Shown piece by piece: positions 42,470 to 53,384 of a stretch of DNA of 64,000 bases. Origin of the DNA: Macrotis lagotis (lineage: Eukaryota; Chordata; Mammalia; Peramelemorphia; Peramelidae); assembly GCF_037893015.1 (NCBI RefSeq), contig NC_133658.1, positions 284,709,719-284,773,718 of the forward strand, given 5' to 3'. Under the pieces are notes generated by a model. It had not been told where the DNA came from. It worked only from the letters and a program-made list of their open reading frames with translations, and searched no databases. Positions within the stretch are counted from its first letter, which is position 1. Each line of letters begins with the position of its first letter. The position numbers were made by a program, and so were the translations under genes.

Positions 42470-43415
42470 AATGCCTCTGTTACTACTGAAGCCACCAAAT
42501 CATCCTTCAGTTACCAGATTCATATACTTGGTACTCTCCTCAACTCTTCATTCTTGTTCATCTCCCATATTTAATTGATTATCAAGTCTTTTTTGAACTT
42601 TTCAAACTACTCTTGTATGCATGTCCTTCCCTCTCTACCCATACAATCACAATTCTAGTTCAGATCCTCATGACTTCTTGCTTGGACCACTGAAATAACC
42701 TCCTAACTGATTTTCTTGCCTCAAGTCTCTCCCTGCTCTGGTCCATTCTTCACTCAGCTGCCTGTGTGGATTTTTTTTCCTTAAAGGATAGCTATAATCA
42801 TCTCATTACATCTTTTTCCCTGACCCCTTGCTTAGTGGGCTCCAGTGACTCTCTAAAATCAAATTAAAATTTCTGTTTTTCTTGAAATTTCTTCATAGCC
42901 CAGGTCTTCTTTGCCTTTCCATTCTTCTAATACACATTATTCCTATCCACACACTATAATCTATCTATAATGGCCCACTCTGAGTTTCTCAGATACGACA
43001 TGCCATCTCCCATCTCCATTTTTCCCCCAAAATGTTTTCAAATGCTCTGTCCAACCTCAACTTCACCTCTACCTCTTGGTTTCTAAGGATTTCTTCAAGA
43101 GTCAACTTAAGTCCCATCTTCTTCAAGAAGACTTTTCTAATCCCCCAGTTACTATGGCTTTCTCATCCCATATTGCCTTCCATCTATTCTGGGTATATTT
43201 TGCATGCATCTCATTTTTTTACATGCTGTCTCCTTATTAGAATGTATCCTTCCTGAGGGCAAGAAATATTTTTGACTACTTGCTTCCGTAATCTTTAACA
43301 CAGTTTTTGGCATATATGTTTGTAAAATGCTTAGCATAGTGCCTAGCAAACAGTAGGTGCTCTTTAAATGTTACCATCATCACTAAAAACACTTAATAAA
43401 TGTTTGTTGGCTGAC
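42470..43415 (+). mobile_element. L2-like LINE, 3' segment
   Basis: About 950 bp ending in ATAGTGCCTAGCAAACAGTAGG and TTAATAAATGTTTGTTGGCT. Earlier blocks include AACCTCCTAACTGATTTTCTT, AGTCTCTCCCTGCTCTGGTC, AGCCCAGGTCTTCTTTGC, TCAAGAGTCAACTTAAGTCC and TTAGAATGTATCCTTCCTGAG. Non-coding. Confidence 0.78.
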
Positions 43416-43492
43416 TAAAAAATATAGAGAATAGAAGTCTCCATTATGCATAGTTTGCTGACTAATTTCTTAAAAATTAATTTGATCAAATA

Positions 43493-44311
43493 TATCCAGA
43501 AAGGACAATGATCAGTGTTGGAAGGGATATGGAAAATCTGGGACACTAATACATTGTTGGTGGAGCTGTGAACCCATCCAACATTTCTGGAGAGCAATTT
43601 GGGATTATGCCCAAATGGCAACAAAAATGTGTATACCCTTTGACACAGCAGTACCACTACTGGGTCTAACCCTGAAGAGATGATAAAAAAGGGTAAAAAT
43701 ATCACTTGTACAAAAATATTTATAGCAGCCCTGTTTGTGGTGGCAAAAAACTAGAAATTAGGTGAATGTCCTTCAATTGGGGAATGGCTTAATAAACTGT
43801 GGTATATGTATGTCATGGAACACTATTGTTCTATTAGAAACCAGGAGGGATGGGAATTCAGGGAAGCCTGGAAGGATCTGCATGAACTGATGCTGAGTAA
43901 GATGAGTAGAACCAGAAAAACAGTGTACACCCTAACAGCAGCATGGGGGTGATGAGCAACCTGGATGCACTTGCTCATCCCTGAAGTGCAACAACCAGGG
44001 ACAATTGTGGCCTATCTGCAATGGAGAATGCCATCTGTATCCAGCGAAAGAATTATGGACTTTGAACAAAGACCAAAAACTATTACCGTCAAATTAGAAA
44101 AAATATATATTATTAAGTAATTTTACTATCTCATACTTTATTTTTCCTCCTTAAAGATATGATTTCTCTGTCATCACATTCAACTGGGATCAATGTATAA
44201 CATGGAACCAATGTAAAGACTAAAATAATGCCTTCTGTGGGGGGTGAGGAGAAGGAAGCAAGAATGGGGGGGGGAATTGTAAAACTCAAAACAAATAAAA
44301 TCTTTCTTAAA
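43493..44311 (+). mobile_element. L1, 5'-truncated 3' end
   Basis: Begins in the ORF2 C-terminal knuckle region (AATGATCAGTGTTGGAAGGG) and runs to the tail AAATAAAATCTTTCTTAAAA. The remaining ORF2 ends at TGA 43950-43952. The 3' UTR has two G-runs (44238-44276). A 12-bp duplication AAAAATTAATTT lies at 43472-43483 and 44312-44323, the second copy itself split from its flank by a SINE. Confidence 0.93.
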
Positions 44312-44324
44312 AAAAATTAATTTA

Positions 44325-44473
44325 GGGGTTGTCAGGTGGCTCAGTGGATAAAGCACCAGCCCTGGAGTCCAGAGTACCTGGGTTCAAATCCGGTCTCAGA
44401 CACTTAATAATTGCCTAGCTATGTGGCCTTGGGCAAGCCACTTAACCCCATTTGCCTTGCAAAAACCTAAAAA
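44325..44473 (+). mobile_element. WSINE1-type SINE in the right target duplication of the L1
   Basis: GGGGTTGTCAGGTGGCTCAG, GTTCAAATCCGGTCTCAGAC and GCCTTGCAAAAACC. It is bounded by AAAAATTAATTT at 44312-44323 and again at about 44474-44484. Confidence 0.93.
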
Positions 44474-44484
44474 AAAAATTAATT

Positions 44485-46029
44485 TTGTAGAGCAAATTGT
44501 CACTTTATCACATCTTCACATCTATTAGAACAGTTATCTTGGGGTACTTTAGAGATATATCAAGTTATCTTTTGATCATTAATATCAAGTGAAGCATAAA
44601 AATATTATAAATTATTTATGCCTCTCATAGAGCAGATCTAGGACAAAATGTAAGACAAAGGTAGTTCTCTTTGGATAGTGAGTCTCTCTAGATGCTCCTG
44701 TTTTCAGACAAATTCATACTTATTGCAATATTTCAGTCATATCAATGAAATTTGTCATCACTGATAAAAGTACAATCCAACTCTACACATAAGTAAAATC
44801 AAGTGGATTAAGAATGTCTATTGTCTTCACTAACTTTAAGTTGAATGGTCAGCCTATGAAGTTCAATTTTCAGTATCTGTATCATGTACCAGCATTTCAA
44901 TGGACAGTATAGGGAGCCCCAAGTTGAACGTAAGGAGGAGAGTAGGTCAGATTATCTTTAGAAAATCATAAAATCTTTTTTAATAATCTCAAAATTCTTC
45001 CTGAAACAAAGACATGATTTTTTTGCCAAAATTCTTGCTCTGTTATGTGCCTATGAGTCATAATACATCAATTGGTCCCTGTAATACAAGAAAGAAAAAT
45101 GGAAAGGCACATTGTGTATGAGCAGGCTGCAACCCAATAAACCAAAGAATTTTGAAACAGAAGTGATAGAAGGAATGCTATCCAAGAAATTTACAAGTAT
45201 GACAGATAGGCTAGTCACATGGTAAGAGAAAGGATAAAGTGATGGACAACTTGAACTGATACTCTCAAGATTTCAAGAGAAAAATTTAAAAACTCCCATT
45301 ATGATTAGTGAATTCCCTCTGGAAAATTTATGGAAGGACATGAATTGCAATCACACAAGATAGGCAAGACAAGAAGGGTTGTAATCTTTATTTTTGGAGG
45401 AAATACCTGTGTTAAGGAACTCTTAGACCAATGGGAATGTTTCTATTATTGTGAACTATAGGTGATTAGTAAGTATTATTATTATTATTTATGATGTAAA
45501 CTGATAGTGTTCAGATAATTACTGGCTGAATATAGCCTCCATATGTAGGCCCTTCAGTACCACTGATGCTTTTAACACTGATATAGGCTAAACATCAGAA
45601 TAAGCTGATCAGTGCAATGGTAAACACCAAAAGTTCAGAGGACTGAAAAATGAAATATGCCACCCACATCCTAGAAAAGAAATGATGGGTTTAAAATTTA
45701 GAGTAAGTTATGAAATTCTGGACATAGTCAATATGAGAATTTATTTTCCTGGACTATGCATGTTTGTTATAAGGTTTTCTTTTTTCTTGCTTAAGTAAAG
45801 TGAATAAGAAGAAAAAATAATAAATGCCTATAAAATAAGTAAATATGTTTTTATAATTTATGAAATCACAATATAACATAATTTAAAAAGAGAGAAAAAA
45901 AGAATTGGCAGGAATTAAACAAAGTGTTAATGTGAGAGGTATCCCAAACTTAGTGATCAACTTGTTGCCATCAACTTGTCTGTCTGAAGTAAGATCAGAG
46001 TTTATTTAAAAAAAGAATGAGTAAAAGAC
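44485..46029. other. Gene-free A/T-rich interval with a possible RTE-like fragment
   Basis: At about 44920-45400 broken frames read YKYDR, ASHMVRERIK, then DRQDKKG, reminiscent of the C-terminal GHVMR / WTTR / AQDRQ-like region of RTE-class LINEs. No other assignment. Confidence 0.35.
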
Positions 46030-46760
46030 ATGTTGTGTGATTGAAAATATTTAATCCTAAACTATTTCAACAAGAGATTAAAAATAAAAATGGGAATAAA
46101 CAACAGAAATGATATTGACACTGACAAAAATAATCTTATCCAGAAGTTTAACTAATGCAAATTAAGTACTACAATAAGGAAAGCAAAGGTCCCAGAAAGT
46201 ATCTTAGTCATCAAACACTTGATTTCCTTGGCAAACAAAGAAAGCTGAATGACAAAGGCAATTCCAGGTTAGAAAATAAATGTTTGTATAATCTTAAAAA
46301 GAGTGATGGGCTATTATGAATAGAGTTATCTCATAGAGCAAAGAGAGATAGTGGGGTATAAATCAGTTTAAAGAAAGATTAGAAAGGTAAAAAACTAAGC
46401 AAAGTCACCCTAAGAATACTCATTGATGAAAATGGAAGGAAGACTACAACAGAAAAAAAAAGAATAGATTTCCAAAAATCATTTTATCACATCATTTCCT
46501 CCAACGAGGAGACCATACATTAACCCTAATGCCACAAGAACCAGATTAATTTATAAAAGAGACGAGATTAGCATTAAAAAGATCAATGATGAAGCAAGAA
46601 GCCAAATTCAATATAGAATGAATAAAAGGAAGAAAAGATAGCAAAGTTAAAAAAAAAAGTATCAACCTTATCGGTACCAAAAATGATGACTAGTAAAATT
46701 TCAATAACTATTGACCTTTAAGTCTACTCTGCCAGTTATATATGTTTTATGAGAGCCATC
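46030..46760 (+). mobile_element. RTE-like LINE relic (linker to reverse transcriptase start)
   Basis: Broken frames give LIDENGRKTTTEKK (46418-46460), similar to the NEDGKKTTS linker between endonuclease and reverse transcriptase in RTE elements. About 250 bp later NNY-PLSLLCQLYMFYES (46710-46760) resembles [16 protein letters not shown]. Order and spacing fit an RTE with internal loss. Confidence 0.45.
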
Positions 46761-47269
46761 TAATTAGCAGGAAATAAGTAATGTTTCTTAAACATTAAAC
46801 AATCAATAAAATCTTTGTCATTTCATAATTTTCTGAAATGGAGAAAGTATAAGAATGAATTGTTCTTATTGTTTGTTGGCTATAAAAAAATTTACTCTAT
46901 CAGAACAAAATTTTACCTTACAGAATCTCTTATACTGAGGTATCTCCCATCTAAACATCTCAATCATTCATAAGTCCTTGGAGAATAAAACAACAAAAAC
47001 AATTCTGTTCAGTAAAACAGATATATTTTCCATAGAAATGGAGAAGGCATAGAAATGGGTCTTAGAGGAAATGCATGCTTTCTGGTTCAATCTTCTAATC
47101 ACTTAAGGAAATTTGGGCTGTCCATTCACACAGGAAAGAACAGAACAAGTGAATGAAGAATACCTATTGCTCAGATTTCTATTAACATACATATCTGGTG
47201 TAGATGGTAAATGGACAATGACTTGGTCAGGAGGAGGAGAAGTTTATATTGCCTTCTGAAAATTGCAAG

Positions 47270-47430
47270 CTTCACATAAAAAGCAAAGGCCCATCTTTTT
47301 AATACAGGTATTTGACAGATGGTGCTATATGGCAGTGAAATATAGTGAAATTGTCCCCAAAGAATTAAAAGTTATTATCTTACAGAAAGCAATAAAGCAG
47401 ATAATGGTGGATGTAAGCAGACAATAACAG
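47270..47430 (+). mobile_element. RTE-like LINE relic (after reverse transcriptase)
   Basis: KAKAHLFNTGI, LYGSEIYSEIV and ELKVIILQKAIKQ match the conserved KAHLFNTTV, LLYGCETW and LRVAERAMERR string downstream of the RTE reverse transcriptase. It is probably the same decayed element as 46030-46760. Confidence 0.5.
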
Positions 47431-48511
47431 CTAAATCAAAAAAACAGGAGAAAGAAGTCCTCAAAGTATTCTGTGATAAGAAGAAAATAAGGACCCATCA
47501 TATAGATCATGTGGTCAAAGAGAAAGATGACAGGTGGAGAGCCAAAGTATTCCACTGATATCTTCTTAATGTGAGGTAAAGAGAGGAAGGCTTCCAATAT
47601 CTGAAGGAATCCTTGAGGTGAACTTATAGGAAGACATGCTTGAGAGTCACTGAGGAAGATAAGACAAGAGTAGGTTGCACTTTGTGTCACTGCACTGAAT
47701 TCCCCAATCCATAGCATCTGAGTCTAAGCTAAATATCATAATGAATCCTTCCTATCATGAAAATATTTCTTGGAGGTAGAGCCAAGATGGAGACAGGAGA
47801 AGAGCCTCTCTTAGGTGCTCTCACCAAAATATTTCAAAATCCTTAAAATTATGACTCTAGCTAAATTTTTGAGAGAACCCACATAAAGATCCAGTGAGGC
47901 AATTCTCCTGCCCAAGGTAACCTGGAAAACAGTGGAAAAACTGTGTTCCACAGGATTGGAGGGGTGGCACCATGTCTGAATGAAGGAACTTCAGCCTCCT
48001 GGGAACAGTCCCAGGGCACCTGGGAGCACAACTCCAAGCAGCAGAAGCAGTTTCTTGACTTGCCACCCCAGGGAGCACCAAGCACAGCTTGGAAGATGAG
48101 CAGGGAGACCTCTCCCAGAGCAAGTGTGAAGCCCAGACCAGCCTGGTCCTCAGCACAGCCGCACTCAGCAATGGAAGCAGGCCCATGGAGCCAGTCAGCC
48201 TCTAGGCCTCTGCACCCTGAGAGCTCAGCCCACCAAAGGTAAGGGAGTGGAGGGAGACTTCCGAGGTCAGTCCTCTGTCCCTGGAACAGGACTCTGAGGT
48301 TTTGACCACATTCAGATGCTGGTCGTAATCTAGGCCCCCCCATAGAGCAGGGGACCCCCCCCCACAGCCCTGTGGCAGAAGGGTGAGCTTGTGGTCATTC
48401 ACAGACCAGGAGTGCAGTCAGAGCCTCACATACTGAGGTTCTTGAGGGGTGGTGTCCCAATAGTACTCAAAAGCTCAGGATGCACCCCAAAACCAGGCAC
48501 AGGCTGGGGAA

Positions 48512-48697
48512 ATGAGTAAATACAAAAAAAAAAAAAAGGAACCTGACCATTGACAATTACTTTGGTCCCATGGAGGACCAAAATACTCAATCTGAAGATA
48601 AGAAAATCCAAGCTTCTGCATCTAAAGACTCAAAGAAATATAGAAGTTGGGCTCAGGCTATGACGGAAAGTTTGAGCTTCAAAAACAGGAAGCATAG
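48512..48697 (+). pseudogene. ORF1 stub of HAL1-like copy 4
   Basis: ATG 48512 and the N-terminal lysine-rich segment run to GGGCTCAGGCTATGAC, then join at about 48665 to the last codons (TTTGAGCTTCAAAAACAGG) and stop TAG 48695-48697. The coiled coil, RNA-recognition motif and C-terminal domain are all gone. The parent sequences share ACAGA at the two break points, judged from copy 3. Confidence 0.85.
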
Positions 48698-49070
48698 AGG
48701 TGAATATAGAGACAGTGGAAGAGAAGAGTAAATTATGAGGGACTTAATAATGATGAGTTGCATGTATTCCTGCATGGAAAGATGATATTGATAATACTCA
48801 TATGAACCTTCTCATTTAATAGAGCAGCAAGAAGGAGCTTTTATAGATGAGGCACAGAAGAAAGCTGAATTTGAAGGTATAATATAGTGTAAAAAATGGA
48901 GTCAATGGGTGAAAGGGAAATGTACTGGGAGAAAGAGAAAGGAGAGTTAGAATAGGTTAGGATATTTCATATAAAAGATATTTCATGTAGCTTTTGCAAT
49001 GGTATGGAAGGGGGAAGGCAAGGGAGAATGAGGGAACCTTCATTCTCATCAGAAATGGCTCAGAGAGGAA

Positions 49071-49073
<3 letters not shown>

Positions 49074-49125
<52 letters not shown>
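49074..49125 (+). repeat. (CA)n microsatellite
   Basis: About 25 CA units. Copy 3 has only CATATATACT at the same place (34494), so it expanded within copy 4. Confidence 0.95.
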
Positions 49126-49127
<2 letters not shown>

Positions 49128-49246
49128 AAAAGGGTATAGACATCTAGAAGAAAAAGGAGAGAAGGTACAGGGGGAGGGGAGAGGGGGATGTGGGTGATAG
49201 AAGAAAAGGTAGGTCATAGGACAGAATAGTCAGATATAACACATTT

Positions 49247-49395
49247 TCTTTTTAACTTTTTTGCAAGGTGCTGGGATTGGGTGGTCTGTCCAGACCACAG
49301 GACAGTGATTGCTGGGCTCTGGGGTGGGATACGGGCTTGGGACCTCCTGGCCCCAGGGCTGTCACTCTGTCCGCTGAGCCACTCAGCTACCCCAC
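49247..49395 (-). mobile_element. GC-rich WSINE1-like SINE in HAL1-like copy 4 (shared site)
   Basis: TTTTTTGCAAGGTGCTGGGA, GGGATACGGGCTTGGGACCT and TCTGTCCGCTGAGCCACTCA. It is flanked by AACACATTTT (49237-49246) and AGCACATTTT (49396-49405), preserving the duplication made when it first entered the HAL1 lineage. Confidence 0.8.
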
Positions 49396-49747
49396 AGCAC
49401 ATTTTTGAAAAGGGACAGAGTGAAAGGAGAGAGAAAATATAATACATGTTAGTGGAGAGGAATGGATGTAGGGAATTACAATCAGCAACAACAATTGTGG
49501 AAAAATATGGAAGTAACTAATATGATGGACTTAGGATAAAGAAAGTGATCCACACGAGACAGAGTTTATGATATCAGAACACAGACTGAAACACATTTTT
49601 TTCTCTTTCTTTTACTTTATTTCTCATAAGGTTTTATATTTTTGTGGGGGAAGGGGTATTATGTTTACTCTTAAACAAGAATATTCTAATAATGTGTAAA
49701 TAAATTAAAGAAAAATTTCTAAATTTTTTAAAAAGAAAAGATTTCTT

Positions 49748-50234
49748 CTAGCTTCCTCAAATATTCACAGGGTCATGGATGACGTTCAATAACACAACAG
49801 AAGTTCTCGAATTCTGAATGCCATACAAATACTTACTAATAGGGACATCGTATGAAAATTAAAAGTCATTAGAAATATTGTATTTGTATTAATGATTTTC
49901 TCTAACCCTTCAATTGATTTTTAATAGCTATAAAAAGTATCATGGCAGTACATAAATGGTCTTGTAAAGATATATTTCTATCTATAGATCCAAACATAAA
50001 ACTCTGCCCTGAGTTCTCTAGAGCAATCTACATATGAAAGATCCATCTTGGATCCAAGACTTAGTAGTTTATTTAGCATCTTGGTTTCCCCAAAAGCCTT
50101 CATTGTGTGATGACCTTAACTCTGAAGCATGGACCTGACCTAACTTCAGTTCTCTAGGCAAGAAGTTGCTAGGGCATTAAGTTGAGGTAGTAAGAAGGGA
50201 AAGGAAGGAATAGATCTAAGAAATGATATTCATT
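49748..50234. other. Gene-free interval, nothing assigned
   Basis: No motif assigned. Confidence 0.45.
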
Positions 50235-50400
50235 CATTCATTTATTCTTTCATTAGCAACCATTTATAAAGTGCCTACCTGTGTGCATATTATTGTGCAA
50301 TTAGTGATGATACAAAGATAAATTAGAGTCCTTTATCTCATGGAGTTGACAATCTAATGGATGAGGAAGGAAGTTGGGACATACATAGATATAGGACAAC
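50235..50400 (+). repeat. Ancient dispersed repeat, class unknown
   Basis: AACCATTTATAAAGTGCCTA, GATGATACAAAGATAAATTA, TCATGGAGTTGACAATCTAA and GGGACATACATAGATATAGG. Confidence 0.45.
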
Positions 50401-50615
50401 TTTAATGCAGGCAAAGCATGTACAAATGACATCCAAGTCATCTTCACAGTGGAGGAAGACTCAATGTTGTATAATGACAAGAACTCTAAATATAATTTCA
50501 GGGGTACTCTAGAACCTAAAGATTCCTTGTATAAATCATCAGATTTCCCAGTACTTCAGTTTCTTTATCTAAAAATGAAAAAATGTACAATAAATTATCT
50601 CTAAGGTTCATACTA

Positions 50616-50850
50616 GGGCAATCAAGTGAGTACTGGAAATGAAATCAGGATGGCTCATCTTTCTGAATTCAAATCTAGTCTCAGAAACTTAGTAGTTGTG
50701 TGACCTTGAGTCACTTAATCTTGTTTGCCTCAGTTTACTCAACTGTAAATAGATGTAGAAGGAAATGGAAAACTAGTCCAGGATCTATACCAACAAAACC
50801 CTAAATGGGGTCATAGGGAATTGGACATGACCGAACCAACTGAACAGCAA
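50616..50850 (+). mobile_element. Mar1-like SINE
   Basis: AATTCAAATCTAGTCTCAGA, GTGTGACCTTGAGTCACTTA, GCCTCAGTTTACTCAACTGT, GGAAATGGAAAACTAGTCCA, CCCTAAATGGGGTCATAG and GACATGACCGAACCAACTGA, the full Mar1 order including the RTE-type tail. Confidence 0.85.
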
Positions 50851-50955
50851 GATTGCTTCTAACTCCAATTCCTATAGTTCTGATCTTGTGATTCAGGAAC
50901 CAATGTTCTAGAAAGGCACCTGAACAGATCATCCAAACACTCTAGGAATGTACCT

Positions 50956-51075
50956 CAGTATGCCATCCATATCTTATAACTCAGGGACAGCAGAGGGACA
51001 GATGGAAAACAGAGAAAATCTTTCACATGCTAAATGCTTAATAATACTTGTTGACTAACTGACTTTTGAAAAGCC
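50956..51075 (+). repeat. Inverted repeat, left arm (120 bp)
   Basis: Reverse complement of 51593-51717 with roughly 90% identity by eye; the 80 bp nearest the loop are about 95% identical. It contains GAAAATCTTTCACATGCTAA and TTGTTGACTAACTGA. The spacer is 517 bp. Part of the arm resembles an L2/MIR 3' end (GCTTAATAATACTTGTTGAC), but two independent ancient copies would not agree this well. Confidence 0.85.
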
Positions 51076-51592
51076 ATCACCAGAGCTTGCCATCCAGTCT
51101 GCTGCATATGGTACAAATGTTTCAGATTGCCATTGTCTTGTGACAAGGATACACCAATCAATAAATGCACAAGAAAAATCAGTGGCTAGTTTATAAGTCT
51201 GAAGAATGGTGCCTTTCTCCAACCAATTTCCCAACAGCAGACCCACCAACTACAAAAGAATTTTTACCCCTAAATCTGTATCTTGTTTTCCTTCCATTCT
51301 CTGACTTGCTCTCACTTTCTGGCTTCATCTGTCTCTGTGTTTGTACATGCTTTATTGACATTTTCCTAATGTGATTAAAATGTCACTCGCCCTGCCAGCC
51401 CATGACTTAACTAAGAACAAGAGATTTTTCTCCCTTCTTCAGATTTTCAAAGGGCACATGAGGTTCTGTCTGCTGCACACACCCCTGTGAATGATTCCAA
51501 TACAGTTCAAACCCAAGTGGTTACATCCAATCCACCAGACTATATGGACAACACCCCAGAGCAGGATCTTTAAATAACAGGATTCTGATGCA

Positions 51593-51717
51593 GGCTTTTC
51601 AAAAATCAGTTAGTCAACAAATATTATTATTAAGCATTTAGCATGTGAAAGATTTTCTCTCTTTTCCATCTGTCCTTCTGTTTCTTACCTGAGCTAGAAG
51701 ATATGGATGGCATACTG
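51593..51717 (-). repeat. Inverted repeat, right arm (125 bp)
   Basis: Starts GGCTTTTCAAAAATCAGTTA and ends ATATGGATGGCATACTG. It differs from the left arm by a 3-base insertion in the ATT run and about ten substitutions. Outside the arms weaker similarity continues for some 20 bp (CTCTAGGA). Confidence 0.85.
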
Positions 51718-51874
51718 AACTCCTTTTCTCCTAGAGGGGAGTAGCCAACAAGACCATAAGGATAGGCACTTAAATAACAGTAGGGAAGCTGTGGCAACTC
51801 AATTCCCACTTGGAAGGGTCCTTAAAAAATTAAATGCTTAACAACTTGAACTGAACTGAAAAGCAGCATAATAA

Positions 51875-52045
51875 GATGGAAACAGGCCTAGGTTCAGAGT
51901 TAAGAGGACCATGGTTTAACTCCCAGCTCTGCTATCATGTAGCAGCATGGAAGCAGTAGAAAAATATTACAATTGGAGTTAGACTTGGGTTTGATTCCCA
52001 GACCTACTATTTACTACCTTGAGCAAATCAAAATATTGATTAGAT
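51875..52045 (+). mobile_element. MIR-like SINE heads, duplicated
   Basis: Two similar 5' segments follow one another: AGTTAAGAGGACCATGGTTT with AACTCCCAGCTCTGC, then GGAGTTAGACTTGGGTTTGA with TTCCCAGACCTACT. Confidence 0.45.
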
Positions 52046-52184
52046 TTTTTCACACTTTTCTTTTTTTTTCTTTAAATATATTACTTGTCATATGAGTTGG
52101 CTGCCTGAGAGGGGAAGGGAAAGGAATATTAGGAGATAAAAAATATATCAATAAAAACATACTTTTCTTTTTTACTTAATTTTA

Positions 52185-52330
52185 TTATTAATAATATTTT
52201 ATTTTCCCCCAATTACATGTAAAAATTTTAACATTTGTTTCTTTAAAGTATTGAGTTTCAAATTCTATCCCTCCCACCTTTTCTTCCCCCCCCATGTGAT
52301 GGTAGGCTATACATGTGCAATCACATAAAA
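52185..52330 (-). mobile_element. L1 3' UTR fragment, older subfamily
   Basis: TATTTTATTTTCCCCCAATT, ACATGTAAAAATTTTAACAT, TTGAGTTTCAAATTCTATCC and CTATACATGTGCAATCAC, the antisense order of a marsupial L1 3' end, as also at 53998. Confidence 0.7.
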
Positions 52331-52339
52331 CATAAAATA

Positions 52340-52985
52340 TATTTTTAAAATATTGCCCCTTGTATCCAGCAAATTGACAAAGGTGATAAAAAATGAGACT
52401 AGTCAATGCTGGAAGAGTTGTAAAAAGATAGGCATACTGGTGTTTTGTTGTTGGGTCTGTGAATCAATAAAACCATTTTGGAAATCAATTTGGAATTAAA
52501 TAAATAAAATTAAAATGTACATATCTAATATTAAACTTACACAACAAGGAGGCCTTAATAATAAATCCCATATATGTCAAAATATTTTTAATGGTACTTT
52601 TTGTGATAGCAAAATATTGAAAGCAAAGAAAGTGCTTTGGCTAGAGGATGGTTAAACAAGTTATTTACATGGATATATTTGCTGTGCTATAAGAAATAAT
52701 GAAAATGATAAATATGCAGAAACAAGAAAAGACATAAACTGGTTCAGAGTATATAAAGAGACTACACAATATAAATAGAAAGAATGACAAGCACAAAAAA
52801 AAATTTTAAATGATTTCAAAATTCGAAAGAACAAACATAACTCCCACAAAGATGTATGAGGATATACTCTCTTCACCTCTTTGCAAAGGTGAGAGGTATA
52901 TGAATGTGCATTTGTTTTCAGACTTTTTCAATATGTTGATTTATTTTGCTTACTTTTTTCTCTTTTTTCTTTTTTAATGTGAATA
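52340..52985 (+). mobile_element. L1-related ORF2 end and 3' UTR, old
   Basis: CAATGCTGGAAGAGTTGTAA, CCATTTTGGAAATCAATTTGG, TTGTGATAGCAAAATATTGA, CTAGAGGATGGTTAAACAAG and TGTGCTATAAGAAATAATGA align block by block with the ORF2 C-terminus at 9900-10260. The 3' UTR (CAGACTTTTTCAATATGTTG) is different, so it is a separate old lineage. Confidence 0.65.
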
Positions 52986-53036
52986 TATATTAATATATAG
53001 TACATAGGAATATATCACATATAATTATTATATTAT

Positions 53037-53272
53037 GCCACTAGATGGCACAGGGGACAGAGCACTGGCCTTGGAGTCAGGTGGACAGGAGTTCGAAACC
53101 AGTCTCAGACACTATACTAGCTGTGTAACACTGGACAAATTACTTAATCCTGATTTCCTCACATCCAGGGCCATCTCCAGTCATCCTTATTCATATTTGG
53201 CCACTGGATCCAGATGACTCTGGGAGAAAATGAGGTTGGTGATTTAGTGCAGTACCCCTTCACATGATGGGT
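53037..53272 (+). mobile_element. tRNA-derived SINE with a distinct 3' end
   Basis: GCCACTAGATGGCACAGGGG, CCTTGGAGTCAGGTGGACAG, GAGTTCGAAACCAGTC, then CACATCCAGGGCCATCTCCA, CCACTGGATCCAGATGACTC and GAAAATGAGGTTGGTGA. The head is like Mar1 and the second half is not. Confidence 0.75.
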
Positions 53273-53384
53273 GTAAGTTTGCTAAGAACTATCTCTTATA
53301 ACAATATTGTAAGATGGTCATTATAGATATTATATTCTCTTTCTCACCTCACTTTTCAAAATTCTACAATCTGGTTGCTAATTC

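Larger units (their letters stand above)
47772..49734 (+). mobile_element. HAL1-like copy 4, ORF1 deleted
   Basis: 5' start GGAGGTAGAGCCAAGATGGA and a 3' UTR and end matching copy 3 (TTTACTCTTAAACAAGAATA). About 900 bp of ORF1 are missing at a join near 48665. A 13-bp duplication GAAAATATTTCTT (47759-47771) / GAAAAGATTTCTT (49735-49747), one mismatch, bounds the element. It contains a SINE (49247-49395) and a CA repeat. Confidence 0.88.

Noticed and set aside
48957..49217. Minus-strand frame of 86 codons with a Cys-Val run
   Set aside because: Product of the CA microsatellite and a purine-rich HAL1 3' UTR.
52188..52406. Minus-strand 72-codon frame
   Set aside because: It covers an L1 3' UTR fragment and has no coding resemblance.
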